From positions 526,441 to 590,440 of the forward strand of contig NZ_QRBF01000001.1 of assembly GCF_003363265.1 (NCBI RefSeq): a stretch of 64,000 bases of DNA, read 5' to 3'. Under the pieces are notes generated by a model that did no database searches, was not told the DNA's origin, and worked only from the letters and a program-made list of their open reading frames with translations. This DNA comes from Dyella psychrodurans (GTDB lineage: Bacteria > Pseudomonadota > Gammaproteobacteria > Xanthomonadales > Rhodanobacteraceae). The position numbers were made by a program, and so were the translations under genes. Every line of letters starts with the position of its first letter. Position 1 is the first letter of the stretch. Below are positions 1 to 10,349 of this stretch, in pieces.

Positions 1-1626
1 CGCCAGTTCTGGCGTACTACCCACCGGCTGACCCACTTGCACCTGCGCTACCCATTGATCGGGACCGCCCCAGTTGAGTCCAACGCCCACGCTGCTCAGC
101 GTGGCGTGGTTGCTGCCGGTGTTACCGGGCCACTGCTGCGGGTTGATCCATAGTGCGCCCTGGTCGGCGAACACGCTGCCCTGCCAGGCTCCGCCGGGTA
201 TGCTCAAGTCATGGCGCAGTTCCACCGTGGCCAGATAACCCGAGGCACCGGCCAACGTACTCACTTCGTAGCCGCGTACGCTTTGCATGCCGCCAAGCAG
301 GAGCTGTTCGGAGGAATCCAGGTTGTGGTGACTGTACTGACCAGTGAGTGCCACGTACAGGCGCGTCGTGGCCGTGATCGCCTGCAGACGGTTCACATTG
401 GCATCCCAATGCAACTCATGCCCCTGCGTGTCGGCCGTCGCCGCATCACTGGCCCGCGCCGCGGCGTTGTCAAAGCCCAGTTGCCCGCGCGTCAGCGACA
501 GTTGCGCTTGCGTCACGCCTCCTCCGTACCAATCATCGCGGTGATCGAACGTGCTGCTGGCCGTCCAGTCCCACGTGTGGCGGTCATCGTGCACATCGGT
601 GCGGCCGGTGTCGTCCGCCAAATGGTGATTGTCCACTTCCAGCCGGGCACTGAGGTTCGTGGTGGGGCTGCGCACGATGGCCTGCGACAACCACGCGCTG
701 GCTTCGGTGGCATGCCCTCGGGCATCCAAATCGGAAAGGCTATCGCCCAATTGGTAGGACAGCGCCGAGTACGCCAATCCGAACCGGGTACCTGCACCAT
801 TGAGCGCAAAGTCATAGGCGAGATGGCCATAGTGCATGTGCCCGTCGGAAGCCAAAAGCCCGACGGTGAGCTGGTCGCCAAGGCCGGCAAGGTTGTTCAC
901 GGCCACGTTGCCGCCCAGACGGATACGGCCGGTGTAGCGGTCTCCCCCATCGTCCAGCGTAAGGTTGCCAGTGACGGGCGGTAGCGCCTGGGCATCGACG
1001 TTGAGGTTGCTGGTACCAGGCGTGCTACCGGGGCCTAGCACCGCATGCGCTTGCACCCCTGGCAGGTCGTTCAACAACAACAGCTGACGATCGAGTGCCT
1101 CCTGCGTGACCCGTTGGCCGCTCTGCAGCGGGCTGAGGGTAGCGTTGAGCAAGTTCGTCTGGACACGGCTGTGGTTGACCACCTGCACCTGGTCATAGCG
1201 CGCTTCGATAACCATGAACTGCACCACGCCATCATTCAACGCCTGCGTCGGCACGACAGCGCGGGACAACGGATAACCGTGGGCGCGATAGTAGTCGGTG
1301 ATGCGCTGCGCGAGGACGTTGAGCGAAGTGAGTGTCTGCGTGTGGCCTTCGCCGTCGGCGACCAGTGCGTGCAGCGTCTGGGCGTCGAAAGTGGTGCTGC
1401 CGCGAACGACGATCTGCTTTACCTCGAACGGAGTGTTGTCGGTGATGTGGGCGGTCACAGGCGACTGGATCCGTAGCCCCGGCTCACGTTGAGGTAACTG
1501 TTGCTGCGGGGGCTGCGCCTGCTGCAGCAGCTGACCGCTGGTGGGCGGGGCTTGCTGCGCGAACACGGGAGCAGCCAACAGGGCCAGGGTGAAGGGCGAC
1601 AAACGCAACACGGCGGATCGGGTCAC
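1..1626 (-). CDS. TpsB outer-membrane secretion pore (ShlB/FhaC/HecB family), partial at window edge
   Basis: Two-partner secretion transporter expected to recognise and export the giant TpsA encoded just upstream. An open frame of 542 codons runs off the left edge without a stop. The chosen GTG at 1626 gives a signal peptide (hydrophobic LRLSPFTLALLAAPVFA ending in AQQAP), since an in-frame TAG lies a few codons upstream and the only ATG nearby is in another frame. A Gln/Pro-rich linker follows, then a POTRA-type domain (about residues 45-125, FEVKQIVVRGSTTFDAQTL) and a beta-barrel with alternating aromatic strands. RGYE in LGGMQSVRGYEVSTLAG resembles the conserved VRGY motif of the L6 loop. 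Family members are about 550-590 aa, so only a short C-terminal piece is missing. The gap to tpsA is 41 bp, so the two are probably cotranscribed. No strong ribosome binding site precedes the GTG. Confidence 0.9.
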   Translation of the reverse strand, partial: MTRSAVLRLSPFTLALLAAPVFAQQAPPTSGQLLQQAQPPQQQLPQREPGLRIQSPVTAHITDNTPFEVKQIVVRGSTTFDAQTLHALVADGEGHTQTLTSLNVLAQRITDYYRAHGYPLSRAVVPTQALNDGVVQFMVIEARYDQVQVVNHSRVQTNLLNATLSPLQSGQRVTQEALDRQLLLLNDLPGVQAHAVLGPGSTPGTSNLNVDAQALPPVTGNLTLDDGGDRYTGRIRLGGNVAVNNLAGLGDQLTVGLLASDGHMHYGHLAYDFALNGAGTRFGLAYSALSYQLGDSLSDLDARGHATEASAWLSQAIVRSPTTNLSARLEVDNHHLADDTGRTDVHDDRHTWDWTASSTFDHRDDWYGGGVTQAQLSLTRGQLGFDNAAARASDAATADTQGHELHWDANVNRLQAITATTRLYVALTGQYSHHNLDSSEQLLLGGMQSVRGYEVSTLAGASGYLATVELRHDLSIPGGAWQGSVFADQGALWINPQQWPGNTGSNHATLSSVGVGLNWGGPDQWVAQVQVGQPVGSTPELA

Positions 1627-1667
1627 AGGCAGGCATCCGAAAGACTAGGAAGGGAAATGGTGAGTCG

Positions 1668-4600
1668 TTATGGCAGGCGCACACCGCCGCCGACCACGCG
1701 CACATCCGGCGTGTAGAGATCCGACGCACCGGACGAGCTGGCAGACCGGAGCGGCACCGCCGTGGTTTGCCCGTCTTGCGTAGCCATCGTCGACGCCAGC
1801 AGACCACCCGGCGATAGCACGGTGGCGGTTGGCGCCGACTGACCCAACTGCTGCTGCAGGTACGCCACGCCCGGGAACGACACGTCATTGTTGGGCGCTA
1901 CGGTGAACCCCAACGCATTGCCTGCGGCCTGCACGAAGACGTAATTGCCATCGTTCGCGGTCAGACCGCCGCCGAAAATGGCGTATTCCCCTGCCTGGCT
2001 TTGCGCGGTGGCCGGGGTGGTAAAGGTCAGCGCGCCGGTGGTGGCTTTGGCCAATGTGTCACTCCCCTGGAAACCGGTGACCGTGCCGGTCAACGTAGGA
2101 ATCGCTTGGCCGGCATATACCTGCACCGGTGTCGCCACGTAGGTCAGCGTGGCCGGTGTTACCGTGAGCGTACCGCTGTCGTAGGTGATGGCGTAGTTAC
2201 TCGATGCGAGGCCGCTGGGCGTGAGCGTGTAGCTGCCCACGTTCAAGGCACCTTGCGAATTGCCGCCATAGGTGAGCGCACCTCCCAGCACTGCGGCGGT
2301 CTGCCCACCGACGAAACCGTTATAGGTAACGCCGTTGCCACCGCTGTACGTCTGCGCGTTGTAAGTCGTGCTGGCATTATTGGCCGTGACGGTGAGTCGA
2401 GCCGGGGTAATGATGCCGAGGGCGGCCGTGGCCGCGTTGTTGCCTAGCACGTAATCGCCTGCTCCATGGCCACTGATCGCCAGCCCGCTGACTTCCACGT
2501 TGATGCCACTGCCTGCATTGGCGGTGGTATAGACACCGGACGTGGGATCATTGAGGCTCACCGCATCGCTGCCGATCACGCCGGTCAACGTGTAGTTGCC
2601 CGACGCCAGCGTCGCCGCCGTGGTGCCGTCATAGACCTTGCTGATCGCACCGTTAAGGCTTGCCGTCAGCGTCGCCGGTGTGATGGTCGCCACCACATTC
2701 GCGTTGGTGGATGCCAATGCGTAATCGCTGGCCTGCGAACCATTGCCGCCGGTAACGCCGTTGATGCTCAGACCCGATACGGTGACGTCGGTGGCGCTGG
2801 CCACATGCGCGCTGTTGTAAGCCACACTTGTGTCGGACAGGCTGGCGCCGGTATCGCCGGAAATGAATCCGCTGTAGCTGTACGTCGGGGTAAAGCCGAC
2901 CGGCGCACTGGCCGTGCCGTCATAGACCTTGGTCACGCCGCTGTTGGTCAGCGTCAGCGTCAGTGTCGCCGGTGTGATGGTTCCGGCCACCGATGTGATG
3001 GACGGCAGCGCGACGCTGTAATCCGTGCTGAGGCTGGCATACGTGCTGGAGAGAATATCCACTCCGAGGCTGCCGCTGGCGCCGATACTGCTGGCAGTGG
3101 CTGCATGACTGCTGTTGTAAGCCAACGTGATGCCGCTGATATTCAGCGACAGGCTATCGCCGCTGAGCGCACCGTTGACGCTGCCGCCGTTCAAACGGGC
3201 ACCGTTCGCCGCGCTGGTGCCGTCGTAGACCTTGGTCAGCGCACCGCCGATGGTCGGCGCCGTGGCTGTCAGCACCAACGGCGAGATGCTGGCCACGCCC
3301 GCACCCGTGGAAGCCGTCGTGCTCGCCAAGCTGTAATCGCTGAATACGGAATTGTCGCTGCCGTTACCGGTGATCGACGCCAACGACAGGCCGCCTTGCG
3401 TGATCGTCGTCGCCGCGACGACGTGAGCCGAATTGAACACCGGCGTCGTCGCACTGCTCACCGCGGCGCTGTCGCCCGACACCAGGCCCGTGATGCTGTA
3501 CGTCGGACTGAAGCCGCCTGGTGCAGCCGTGGTGCCATCGTAGATCTTGGTGACGTTGACGGTATTGGAAAGCGATACCGTCAAGGGTGCCGGCGTGATG
3601 GTCGCCGCCACGCTCGCGCTGCCGGATGCCAAAGTGTAATCGCTGACCTGCGAACCGTCGCTGCCGGTAATGCCGCTGAGGCTCAGACCCGATACCGTGA
3701 CGGTGGTAGCGCTCGCCACGTGCGCGCTGTCGTAAGCCGCGCCGGTGTCAGTCAGGCTGGCGCCGGTGTCGCCGGAAATCAGTCCACTGTAACTGTACGT
3801 TGCGGTAAACCCAGGCGGTGCAGCGGTCGTACCGTCATAGGTCTTGGTCACGCCGCTGTTGGTCAGGTTCGCTGTCAGCGTGGCCGGTGTGATGGTTGCC
3901 GCCACACTCGCGTTGGAGGATGCCAAGGCGTAATCGCTGGCCAGCGAGCCGTTGCTTCCGACTATGCCGTTGATGCTCAGACCCGATACGGTGACATCGG
4001 TGGCGCTGGCCACGTGCGCGCTGTCGTAAGCCGCACCAGTGTTGGACAGGCTGATGCTCGTGTCGCCGGAGACCAAGCCCGTGTAGCTGTACGTTGCGGT
4101 AAACCCAGCCGGTGCAGCGGTCGTACCGTCATAGATCTTGGTCACGCCGCTATTGGTCAGTGTCGCCGTCAGCGTCGCGGGTGTGATGCTCGCCGCCACA
4201 CTCGCATTGGTGGATGCCAGGGTGTAATCGCTGGCCTGCGAACCGTTGCTGCCGACAATGCCGCTGATGCTCAGACCCGATACCGTGACGTCGGTGGCGG
4301 CGACCACGTGTGCGCTGTTGTAAATCGCACTTGTGCCGGTGAGGCTGGCGCCGGTGTCGCCGGAGATCAGACCGCTATAACTGTACGTTGGTGCAAAGCC
4401 GAGCGGCGCGTTGATCGTGCCGTCATAGCTCTTGGTCACGCCGATGTTGGTCAACGTCGGTGTCAGTGTTTCCGGTGTGATGGTTCCAGCCACCGCGGCG
4501 ATTGATGGCAACGCCACACTGTAGTCGGTGCTCTGACTGCCGTTCGTGCTGGAGAGAATATCCACCGCGAGACTGCCGCTGGCGCCGATACTGCTGGCAG

Positions 4601-7600
4601 TGGCTACATGGCTGCTGTTGTAAGCCAACGTGATGCCGGTGGTATCGAGCACCAGGCTATCGCCGCTGAGCGCACCGCTGACGCTGCCGCCGTTCAAACT
4701 GGCACCGGTCGCCGCGATGGTGCCGTCGTAGACCTTGGTCGTCGTGCCGCCGATGGTCGGTGCCGTGGCCGTCAATACCAGCGGCGAGATGCTTGCCACG
4801 CCCGCACCGGTGGCAACGGTGGTGCTCGTCAAGGTGTAATCACTGAGCACGGAATTATCGGTACCGTTACCGGTGATCGACGCCAGCGACAGGCCACCTT
4901 GCGAGATCGCCGTTGCCGAGGCGACGTGAGCCGAATTGAATGTCGGCGTCGCCGCACTGCTCACCGCGGCGCTGTCGCCCGACACCAGACCCGAGATGCT
5001 GTACGTCGGGCTGAATCCACCTGGTGCCGCCGTGGTGCCGTCGTAGGTCTTGGTGACGTTGGTGGTATTGGAAAGCGATACCGTCAAGGGTGCTGGCGTG
5101 ATGGTCGCCGCCACATTCGCACTGCTGGACGCCAAGGTGTAATCGCTGGCTTGCGAACCGTCGCTGCCGGTAATACCGCTGATGCTCAGACCCGATACCG
5201 TGACGGTGGTGGCGCTAGCCACGTGTGCGCTGTCGTAAGCCACGCCGGTGTCAGCCAGGCTGGCGCCGGTGTCGCCGGAAATCAGTCCGCTGTAGCTGTA
5301 GGTCGGCGTAAAGCCGCCTGGCGCGTTCGTCGTGCCGTCATAGGTTTTGGTCACGCCGCTGTTGGTCAGTGTCGCCGTCAGCGTGGCCGGTGTGATGGTC
5401 GCCGCCACACTCGCGCTGCTGGATGCCAAGGTGTAGTCGCTGGTCAGCGAGCCGTTGCTGCCGACAATGCCGGTGATGTTCAGACCCGAAACCGTGACGT
5501 CGGTGGCGCTGGCCACATGCGTGCTGTTGTAAGCCACGCTAGTGTCGGTCAGGCTAGCGCCGGTATCGCCGGTAACCAGACCGATGTAGCTATACGTCGG
5601 GGTAAAGCCAGCCGGCGCGGCGATCGAACCATCATAGGTTTTGGTCACGCCGCTGTTGGTCAGCGTCGCCATCAGCGTCGCGGGTGTGATGCTCGCCGCC
5701 ACACTCGCATTGCTGGATGCCAAGGTGTAATCGCTGGCCTGCGAACCGTTGCTGCCGGTAATGCCGCTGATGCTCAGACCCGATACCGTGAGGTCGGTGG
5801 CGCTCACCACGTGCGCGCTGTTGTACGTCGCACTGGTGTCGGTCAGGCTGGCGCCGGTATCGCCGGAAATGAATCCGCTGTAGGTATACGTCGGGATAAA
5901 GCCGGCTGGCGCATTGATCGTGCCGTCATAGGTCTTGGTTACGCCGCTGTTGGTCAGGGTCGGCGTCAGTGTCGCCGGCGTGATGGTCCCGGCCACCGAC
6001 GTGATGGCCGGCGCCGACAGGCTGTAGTCCGTGCTCTGGCTGCCGTTCGTGCTGGAGAGGATATTCACTCCGAGACTGCCGATGGCGCCGATGCTGCTGG
6101 CAGTGGCTACGTGACTGCTGTTGTAGTCCAACGTGATGCCGGTGGTATCGAGCACCAGGCTATCGCCGCTGAGCGCACCGCTGACGCTGCCCCCACTCAA
6201 GCTGGCACCGGTTGCCGCGATGGTGCCGTCGTAGACCTTGGTCGTCGTGCCGCCGATGGTCGGTGCCGTGGCCGTCAATACCAGCGGCGAGATGCTTCCC
6301 ACGCCCGCACCGGTGGCAGCGGTGGTGCTTGCCAAGGTGTAATCGCCGAGCACGGAACTATCGGTACCGTTACCGGTGATCGACGCCAACGACAGGCCGC
6401 CTTGCGTGATCGCCGTTGCCGAGGCGACGTGAGCCGAATTGAATGTCGGCGTCGCCGAACTACTCGCCGTGGCGCTATCACCCGACACCAGGCCTGCGAA
6501 GCTGTACGTCGGACTGAAGCCGCTTGGTGCCGCCGTGGTACCGTCGTAGGTCTTGGTCACGCTGGTGGTATTGGAAAGCGATACCGTCAACGGTGCTGGC
6601 GTGATGGTCGCCGCCACATTCGCATTGCTGGATGCCAGGGTGTAATCGCTGGCCAGCGAACCGTTGCTGCCGGTAATGCTGCTGATGCTCAGGCCCGATA
6701 GCGTGAGGTCGGTGGCGCTGACCACGTGCGCGCTGTTGTAAGCCGCACCGGTGTCGGACAGGCGGGCGCCGGTGTCGCCGGAGATCAAGCCACTGTAGCT
6801 GTAGGTCGGCGTAAAGCCGCCTGGCGCATTCGTCGTGCCGTCATAGGTCTTGGTCACGCCGCTGTTGGTCAGTGTCGCCGTCAGCGTTGCGGGTGTGATG
6901 GTCGCCGCCACGCTCGCGCTGTTGGGTGCCAAGGTGTAATCGCTGATCAGTGAACCGTTGCTGCCCGTAATGAGGAGGACGCGCAAACCCGATACGGTAA
7001 TGCGAGAGGCACTGCCCGCGTGCACGCCGTTGTAGGCCACGCCGGTGTTGGTCAGGATGGCGCCGGTGTCGCCGGCGACCAAGCCGAGGTAGCTGTACGT
7101 CGGGGTAAAGCCGACCGGTGCATTGGTCGTGCCGTTATAGACCTTGGTCACGCCGCTGTTCGTCAGTCTCGGCGTCAGTATGGCGCGTGTGATGGTCGCC
7201 GCCACATTCGCACTCGTGGACGCCAAGGTGTAATCGCTCGCCAGCGAGCCGTTGCTGCCGGTAATGCCGCTGATGCTCAGACCCGATACCGTGACGTCGG
7301 CAGCGTTGACCACGTGCGCGCTGTTGTACGTCGCACTGGTGTCGGTCAGGCTGGCGCTGGTATCGCCGGAGACCAGCCCGCTGAAGCTGTACGTAGGGGT
7401 AAAGCCAACCGGTGCAGCGGTGGTGCCGTTATAGGTTTTGGTCACGCCGGTGTTGGTCAGCGTCGGCGTCAGGGTCGCCGGATCGATCGTCAGGGTCGCG
7501 CTCGACGTGCCGAAGCTCAGATCGTAACTGGTGGAATACGCCGATGAGACATTCTCGGTGTAGCTACCGGCGTGCTGCGCGGTCGTCAGCCCCAGCGTGA

Positions 7601-10349
7601 TCGCCGAAAGATCCGGCGACGGAAGCGAATAACTCACTACTGCGCCGGCCTGATTGGTTCCGTTATACGTCACCGTCTGATTGCTCGCGCTGATGGTCAG
7701 CGGAGTAAGCAGGCTTTCGATCAAGGGCGTGGTGTTGCCAGCGTAGATGCGCCAGGTCAGACCCTGGCCGCCGGTCGTCGCGATGTTCCAGCCTGAGAAA
7801 TTACTGGCTTGCTCCATCTGGGCCGTGGTCAGGCCCATCGTTCCAGTGGTGCTGCCGCTGCCGATACTGGTGAGCGACACGACGTTGTTCGAAGTATTCC
7901 AGTAACTGGACGTCACCGCGCCGCCCACGAAGTCCCCGATCAGGCCGCCAAGCACATCAGTCGAATCGGTACTCGATACGTGCCCCGTGGCATAAGTGTT
8001 GGTGATCGTGCCGGTGGTGGTGGTGGTCTGGTTGCTATCGACGCCCACCAATCCGCCGATAAAATTGCCATTGCTGTTGTTTTGGGGACTGAACGACACG
8101 CTACCTGTAGCGTAGGCGTTGGTGATCGAATCCCAGTTATTGCCTACGAGGCCACCGAGACTGTCATTGGCAGGGGTGGTGCCACCATATGAAGCGCTCA
8201 CGGCTCCTGCGGCGTAGGAATTGCTGATCGAACCATAGTTGGTCCCAACTAGCCCCCCCACGACGTTCGTGTATGACGAACCGTGGACCGCTCCTGTGGC
8301 GAAAGCGTTGGTAATCGTGCCACCGGTTACCGTGTGGCCGCCCGACCCCGCATTGGCTGTCGTGTCGCCAAACCCGTCACACCCGTTACATCCGACCAGC
8401 CCGCCGATCCAGTTGCCTCCTCCTGACCCGCTGACCGATGCCGACGAATAGTCGTTGACGATGGAGCCGAAGTTCGCCCCCACTAGGCCACCGATCGCCG
8501 TACCTGTGCCGTTGGACGAAATGCTCCCGGACACGCCAACGTTTCGAACCACCCCCGACGACGCGCCGAACAGGCCGACGCCGGCAGCCAAAGCAGTCGG
8601 GCTGTAGTTGATGTCGAGCCCGCTGATCACATGGCCGAAGCCCTCGAACACCCCCGAGAACGCCGTGCCGGCGTTGCCGCCGCCGATCGGCGTGAAACCC
8701 GCGCCGCTGTTCCAGCTGCTCGTCGCGCTTGCATTGATGTTTGCACCCAGCGCGTAATGGCCGGACAGGTTGTTCTCGATCCCTTGCAGCGTGATCGTGC
8801 TGGTGTCGCCAGCTATGCCGAGACTCGTGACGATCGTGTATGGGGTGCCGTTGATGTTCAGCGCATTGCCCGTGCCGGTGAAATTCACCTGCCCAGCGAA
8901 CCCACTGCCTCCCAGCCCCACATTGACGCTGGTGCCCGCAGCCGGTGTGGCACTCGACGAACCGTTCGTGCCGCCGTAGTTCAGCGCGAGACCCGCCGTA
9001 CCGCTCGCGGTCATCGTCCTGTTGATATTGATGTTGTTCTGCGCATCCAGCGTCAGCGTGTTCGAGCTCCAGCTCACCGTGTCATCCACGTTCACGTTGC
9101 CGCTGCCGCTGGTACTGCCCGCGCTGGACTGGATAACGACATTGCCACCGCCCAGCTCGGTGCTGAGTGCGGCGCCCGTAATATCACCGCCAGAGGGCGC
9201 AATGGTGAAATCATTCGGGTCGATCAGCCACGTTCCGGACAGGCCCAGAAGCGCGGCCGTCGTGACCTTTGCAGTATTCGCAATCTTGACTTGCGCCGCG
9301 CTCGTTTCGATCTGGCCACCGTTTCCGCCGTTGGGGGCGCTGGCATCGAGTGTGCCCACCACGCTTACAGTGCCTGCATCCATGCCGCCCAGCAGGATGA
9401 TGTGACCATTCCGGTTCTGTACGGTCTGCGCCTCGATGGTGCCGGTGTTGTTCACCGCACTGGCGAGCAGGCTGTCGCGCGCACCGGCAGTCATCCATAC
9501 ATTGCCGCCATTCGCTTCGATCAGCTGGCCGTTCTGCGCCAGTGCGTTGAGCGTGCTCTGGTCCACCCGCACGCTCACCAGCTTGTCGCCGCCGAAGTTG
9601 AGCGTCACGGCGCTGCCGCCGGCGAGCGCCACGCTGCCCAGCTGGGCATGAATCGCCCCCTGGTTGCTGACCTGATTGCCAAGCAGGGCTGCATAGCCGC
9701 CGCCGTTGACGTTGATCGTGCCCAGATTGGTCACGCTGCCCTTGCCGGTGCCGCTGAAGCTCAGCGAGCCGGTACCCAATGCGCTGTCGTTGACATCCAG
9801 CGTAGAGGCGACGAGCCCCCCCACGTTCACCTGCGCACCCTGACCAAACAGAACGCCGTTGGGATTGATCAGGAACACCTGACCGTTGGCGTTGAGGTGA
9901 CCGAAGATCCGGCTGCCATTGATATCAGAGATGCGATTGACCGCAATGGCGCTGGCATCAGGCTGTACAAAGTCCACGGTGGACTGACTGCCGATATTGA
10001 AGGTCTGCCAGTTGAGCGAGAGGTCCTGGCTTTGCTGGGTGACGGTGAGTGTGTTGCCATGTTGCGCAAGCTGACCGGCGCCACGGGTGACCTGGCCGCC
10101 GGTGGGCAGTGCGTTCGCCGCCACGGCGGAAGTGGCCGTGGGCGCAGCGGTCGTCGCGTTAGCGCCGGGAGACGGTACCGCCGCCATCGCCAGAAGCGGC
10201 AGACTCAGGGGCACACCAGCCAGCCACGCGGCACGGCGCGTACCGCCTTCAGCACTGCGCCCTCCCTTAGTACGGCCACGGGCGAATTCGGACGCGACCT
10301 GAAGCACGCCCAGTTTGCGGTTCCAAACCAACCGGAAGATGCGATTCAC
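1668..10349 (-). CDS. Giant filamentous haemagglutinin-like exoprotein (TpsA) with YDG/MBG repeats
   Basis: Secreted adhesin of the two-partner system, about 2,893 aa. An ATG at 10388 keeps the frame open, but the GTG at 10349 is the better start: it has a GGGGGA ribosome site and gives MNRIFRLVWNRKLGVLQVASE, the extended signal peptide region typical of TpsA proteins. The hydrophobic core (WLAGVPLSLPLLAMAAV) follows at about 42-60. The TPS haemagglutination domain spans about 85-320 and contains NPNGVLFG near residue 162. GLUG-type repeats (GGLVGxNxGSI) lie at about 600-820. Sixteen YDG-type units of about 98-104 aa (TKTYDGTTAAP ... SGDT ... AYNSAHV ... DYTLAS ... ITPATL) fill about 960-2560. 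MBG-like modules follow to about 2820. The end (YTPDVRVVGGGVRLP) has no cysteine, toxin domain or LPXTG, so it is an adhesin or matrix protein rather than a recognisable contact-dependent toxin. The target surface is unknown. Confidence 0.95.
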   Translation of the reverse strand: MNRIFRLVWNRKLGVLQVASEFARGRTKGGRSAEGGTRRAAWLAGVPLSLPLLAMAAVPSPGANATTAAPTATSAVAANALPTGGQVTRGAGQLAQHGNTLTVTQQSQDLSLNWQTFNIGSQSTVDFVQPDASAIAVNRISDINGSRIFGHLNANGQVFLINPNGVLFGQGAQVNVGGLVASTLDVNDSALGTGSLSFSGTGKGSVTNLGTINVNGGGYAALLGNQVSNQGAIHAQLGSVALAGGSAVTLNFGGDKLVSVRVDQSTLNALAQNGQLIEANGGNVWMTAGARDSLLASAVNNTGTIEAQTVQNRNGHIILLGGMDAGTVSVVGTLDASAPNGGNGGQIETSAAQVKIANTAKVTTAALLGLSGTWLIDPNDFTIAPSGGDITGAALSTELGGGNVVIQSSAGSTSGSGNVNVDDTVSWSSNTLTLDAQNNININRTMTASGTAGLALNYGGTNGSSSATPAAGTSVNVGLGGSGFAGQVNFTGTGNALNINGTPYTIVTSLGIAGDTSTITLQGIENNLSGHYALGANINASATSSWNSGAGFTPIGGGNAGTAFSGVFEGFGHVISGLDINYSPTALAAGVGLFGASSGVVRNVGVSGSISSNGTGTAIGGLVGANFGSIVNDYSSASVSGSGGGNWIGGLVGCNGCDGFGDTTANAGSGGHTVTGGTITNAFATGAVHGSSYTNVVGGLVGTNYGSISNSYAAGAVSASYGGTTPANDSLGGLVGNNWDSITNAYATGSVSFSPQNNSNGNFIGGLVGVDSNQTTTTTGTITNTYATGHVSSTDSTDVLGGLIGDFVGGAVTSSYWNTSNNVVSLTSIGSGSTTGTMGLTTAQMEQASNFSGWNIATTGGQGLTWRIYAGNTTPLIESLLTPLTISASNQTVTYNGTNQAGAVVSYSLPSPDLSAITLGLTTAQHAGSYTENVSSAYSTSYDLSFGTSSATLTIDPATLTPTLTNTGVTKTYNGTTAAPVGFTPTYSFSGLVSGDTSASLTDTSATYNSAHVVNAADVTVSGLSISGITGSNGSLASDYTLASTSANVAATITRAILTPRLTNSGVTKVYNGTTNAPVGFTPTYSYLGLVAGDTGAILTNTGVAYNGVHAGSASRITVSGLRVLLITGSNGSLISDYTLAPNSASVAATITPATLTATLTNSGVTKTYDGTTNAPGGFTPTYSYSGLISGDTGARLSDTGAAYNSAHVVSATDLTLSGLSISSITGSNGSLASDYTLASSNANVAATITPAPLTVSLSNTTSVTKTYDGTTAAPSGFSPTYSFAGLVSGDSATASSSATPTFNSAHVASATAITQGGLSLASITGNGTDSSVLGDYTLASTTAATGAGVGSISPLVLTATAPTIGGTTTKVYDGTIAATGASLSGGSVSGALSGDSLVLDTTGITLDYNSSHVATASSIGAIGSLGVNILSSTNGSQSTDYSLSAPAITSVAGTITPATLTPTLTNSGVTKTYDGTINAPAGFIPTYTYSGFISGDTGASLTDTSATYNSAHVVSATDLTVSGLSISGITGSNGSQASDYTLASSNASVAASITPATLMATLTNSGVTKTYDGSIAAPAGFTPTYSYIGLVTGDTGASLTDTSVAYNSTHVASATDVTVSGLNITGIVGSNGSLTSDYTLASSSASVAATITPATLTATLTNSGVTKTYDGTTNAPGGFTPTYSYSGLISGDTGASLADTGVAYDSAHVASATTVTVSGLSISGITGSDGSQASDYTLASSSANVAATITPAPLTVSLSNTTNVTKTYDGTTAAPGGFSPTYSISGLVSGDSAAVSSAATPTFNSAHVASATAISQGGLSLASITGNGTDNSVLSDYTLTSTTVATGAGVASISPLVLTATAPTIGGTTTKVYDGTIAATGASLNGGSVSGALSGDSLVLDTTGITLAYNSSHVATASSIGASGSLAVDILSSTNGSQSTDYSVALPSIAAVAGTITPETLTPTLTNIGVTKSYDGTINAPLGFAPTYSYSGLISGDTGASLTGTSAIYNSAHVVAATDVTVSGLSISGIVGSNGSQASDYTLASTNASVAASITPATLTATLTNSGVTKIYDGTTAAPAGFTATYSYTGLVSGDTSISLSNTGAAYDSAHVASATDVTVSGLSINGIVGSNGSLASDYALASSNASVAATITPATLTANLTNSGVTKTYDGTTAAPPGFTATYSYSGLISGDTGASLTDTGAAYDSAHVASATTVTVSGLSLSGITGSDGSQVSDYTLASGSASVAATITPAPLTVSLSNTVNVTKIYDGTTAAPGGFSPTYSITGLVSGDSAAVSSATTPVFNSAHVVAATTITQGGLSLASITGNGSDNSVFSDYSLASTTASTGAGVASISPLVLTATAPTIGGALTKVYDGTSAANGARLNGGSVNGALSGDSLSLNISGITLAYNSSHAATASSIGASGSLGVDILSSTYASLSTDYSVALPSITSVAGTITPATLTLTLTNSGVTKVYDGTASAPVGFTPTYSYSGFISGDTGASLSDTSVAYNSAHVASATDVTVSGLSINGVTGGNGSQASDYALASTNANVVATITPATLTASLNGAISKVYDGTTAATLASGNYTLTGVIGSDAVSLNDPTSGVYTTANAGSGINVEVSGLAISGHGAGDYVLGNNAATAALGIITPARLTVTANNASTTYNAQTYSGGNGVTYNGFVGGQTAAVLGGALTYGGNSQGALNVGSYTLTPSGLASSNYAITYDSGTLTVTPATLTYVATPVQVYAGQAIPTLTGTVTGFQGSDTLAKATTGALTFTTPATAQSQAGEYAIFGGGLTANDGNYVFVQAAGNALGFTVAPNNDVSFPGVAYLQQQLGQSAPTATVLSPGGLLASTMATQDGQTTAVPLRSASSSGASDLYTPDVRVVGGGVRLP
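2665..7470 (-). repeat. Intragenic YDG repeat array: three ~1.5 kb super-repeats plus one unit
   Basis: Within tpsA the 16 repeat units fall into three sequence types. Type A has LTNSGVTKTYDGT and ends in TITPATL. Type B has SLSNTTxVTKTYDGT and ends in SISPLVL. Type C begins TATAPTIGGTTTKVYDG. Reading from the N-terminus the order is A-A-A-B-C, A-A-A-B-C, A-A-A-B-C, A. Super-repeat starts lie near 7469, 5967, 4463 and 2960, a period of about 1,503 bp (501 codons). Copies are similar but not identical, with point differences scattered through them, so this is coding repeat expansion by block duplication rather than an assembly artefact of one identical unit. Confidence 0.9.

Noticed and set aside
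1484..1888. 134-codon minus-strand frame spanning the tpsA end and tpsB start
   Set aside because: It crosses the end of tpsA and the tpsB signal peptide in a different frame, and its product has no protein-like features.
2466..6701. Long plus-strand open frames (679 and 697 codons) opposite the tpsA repeats
   Set aside because: They are antisense to a well-supported gene, consist of repetitive Arg/Ala/Gly/Gln-rich sequence, and arise because GC-rich repeats keep the complementary frame free of stops.
2665..7470. CRISPR-like or satellite array
   Set aside because: The repeats are about 300 bp, in frame and protein-coding with conserved hydrophobic pattern; there are no short repeats with unique spacers.
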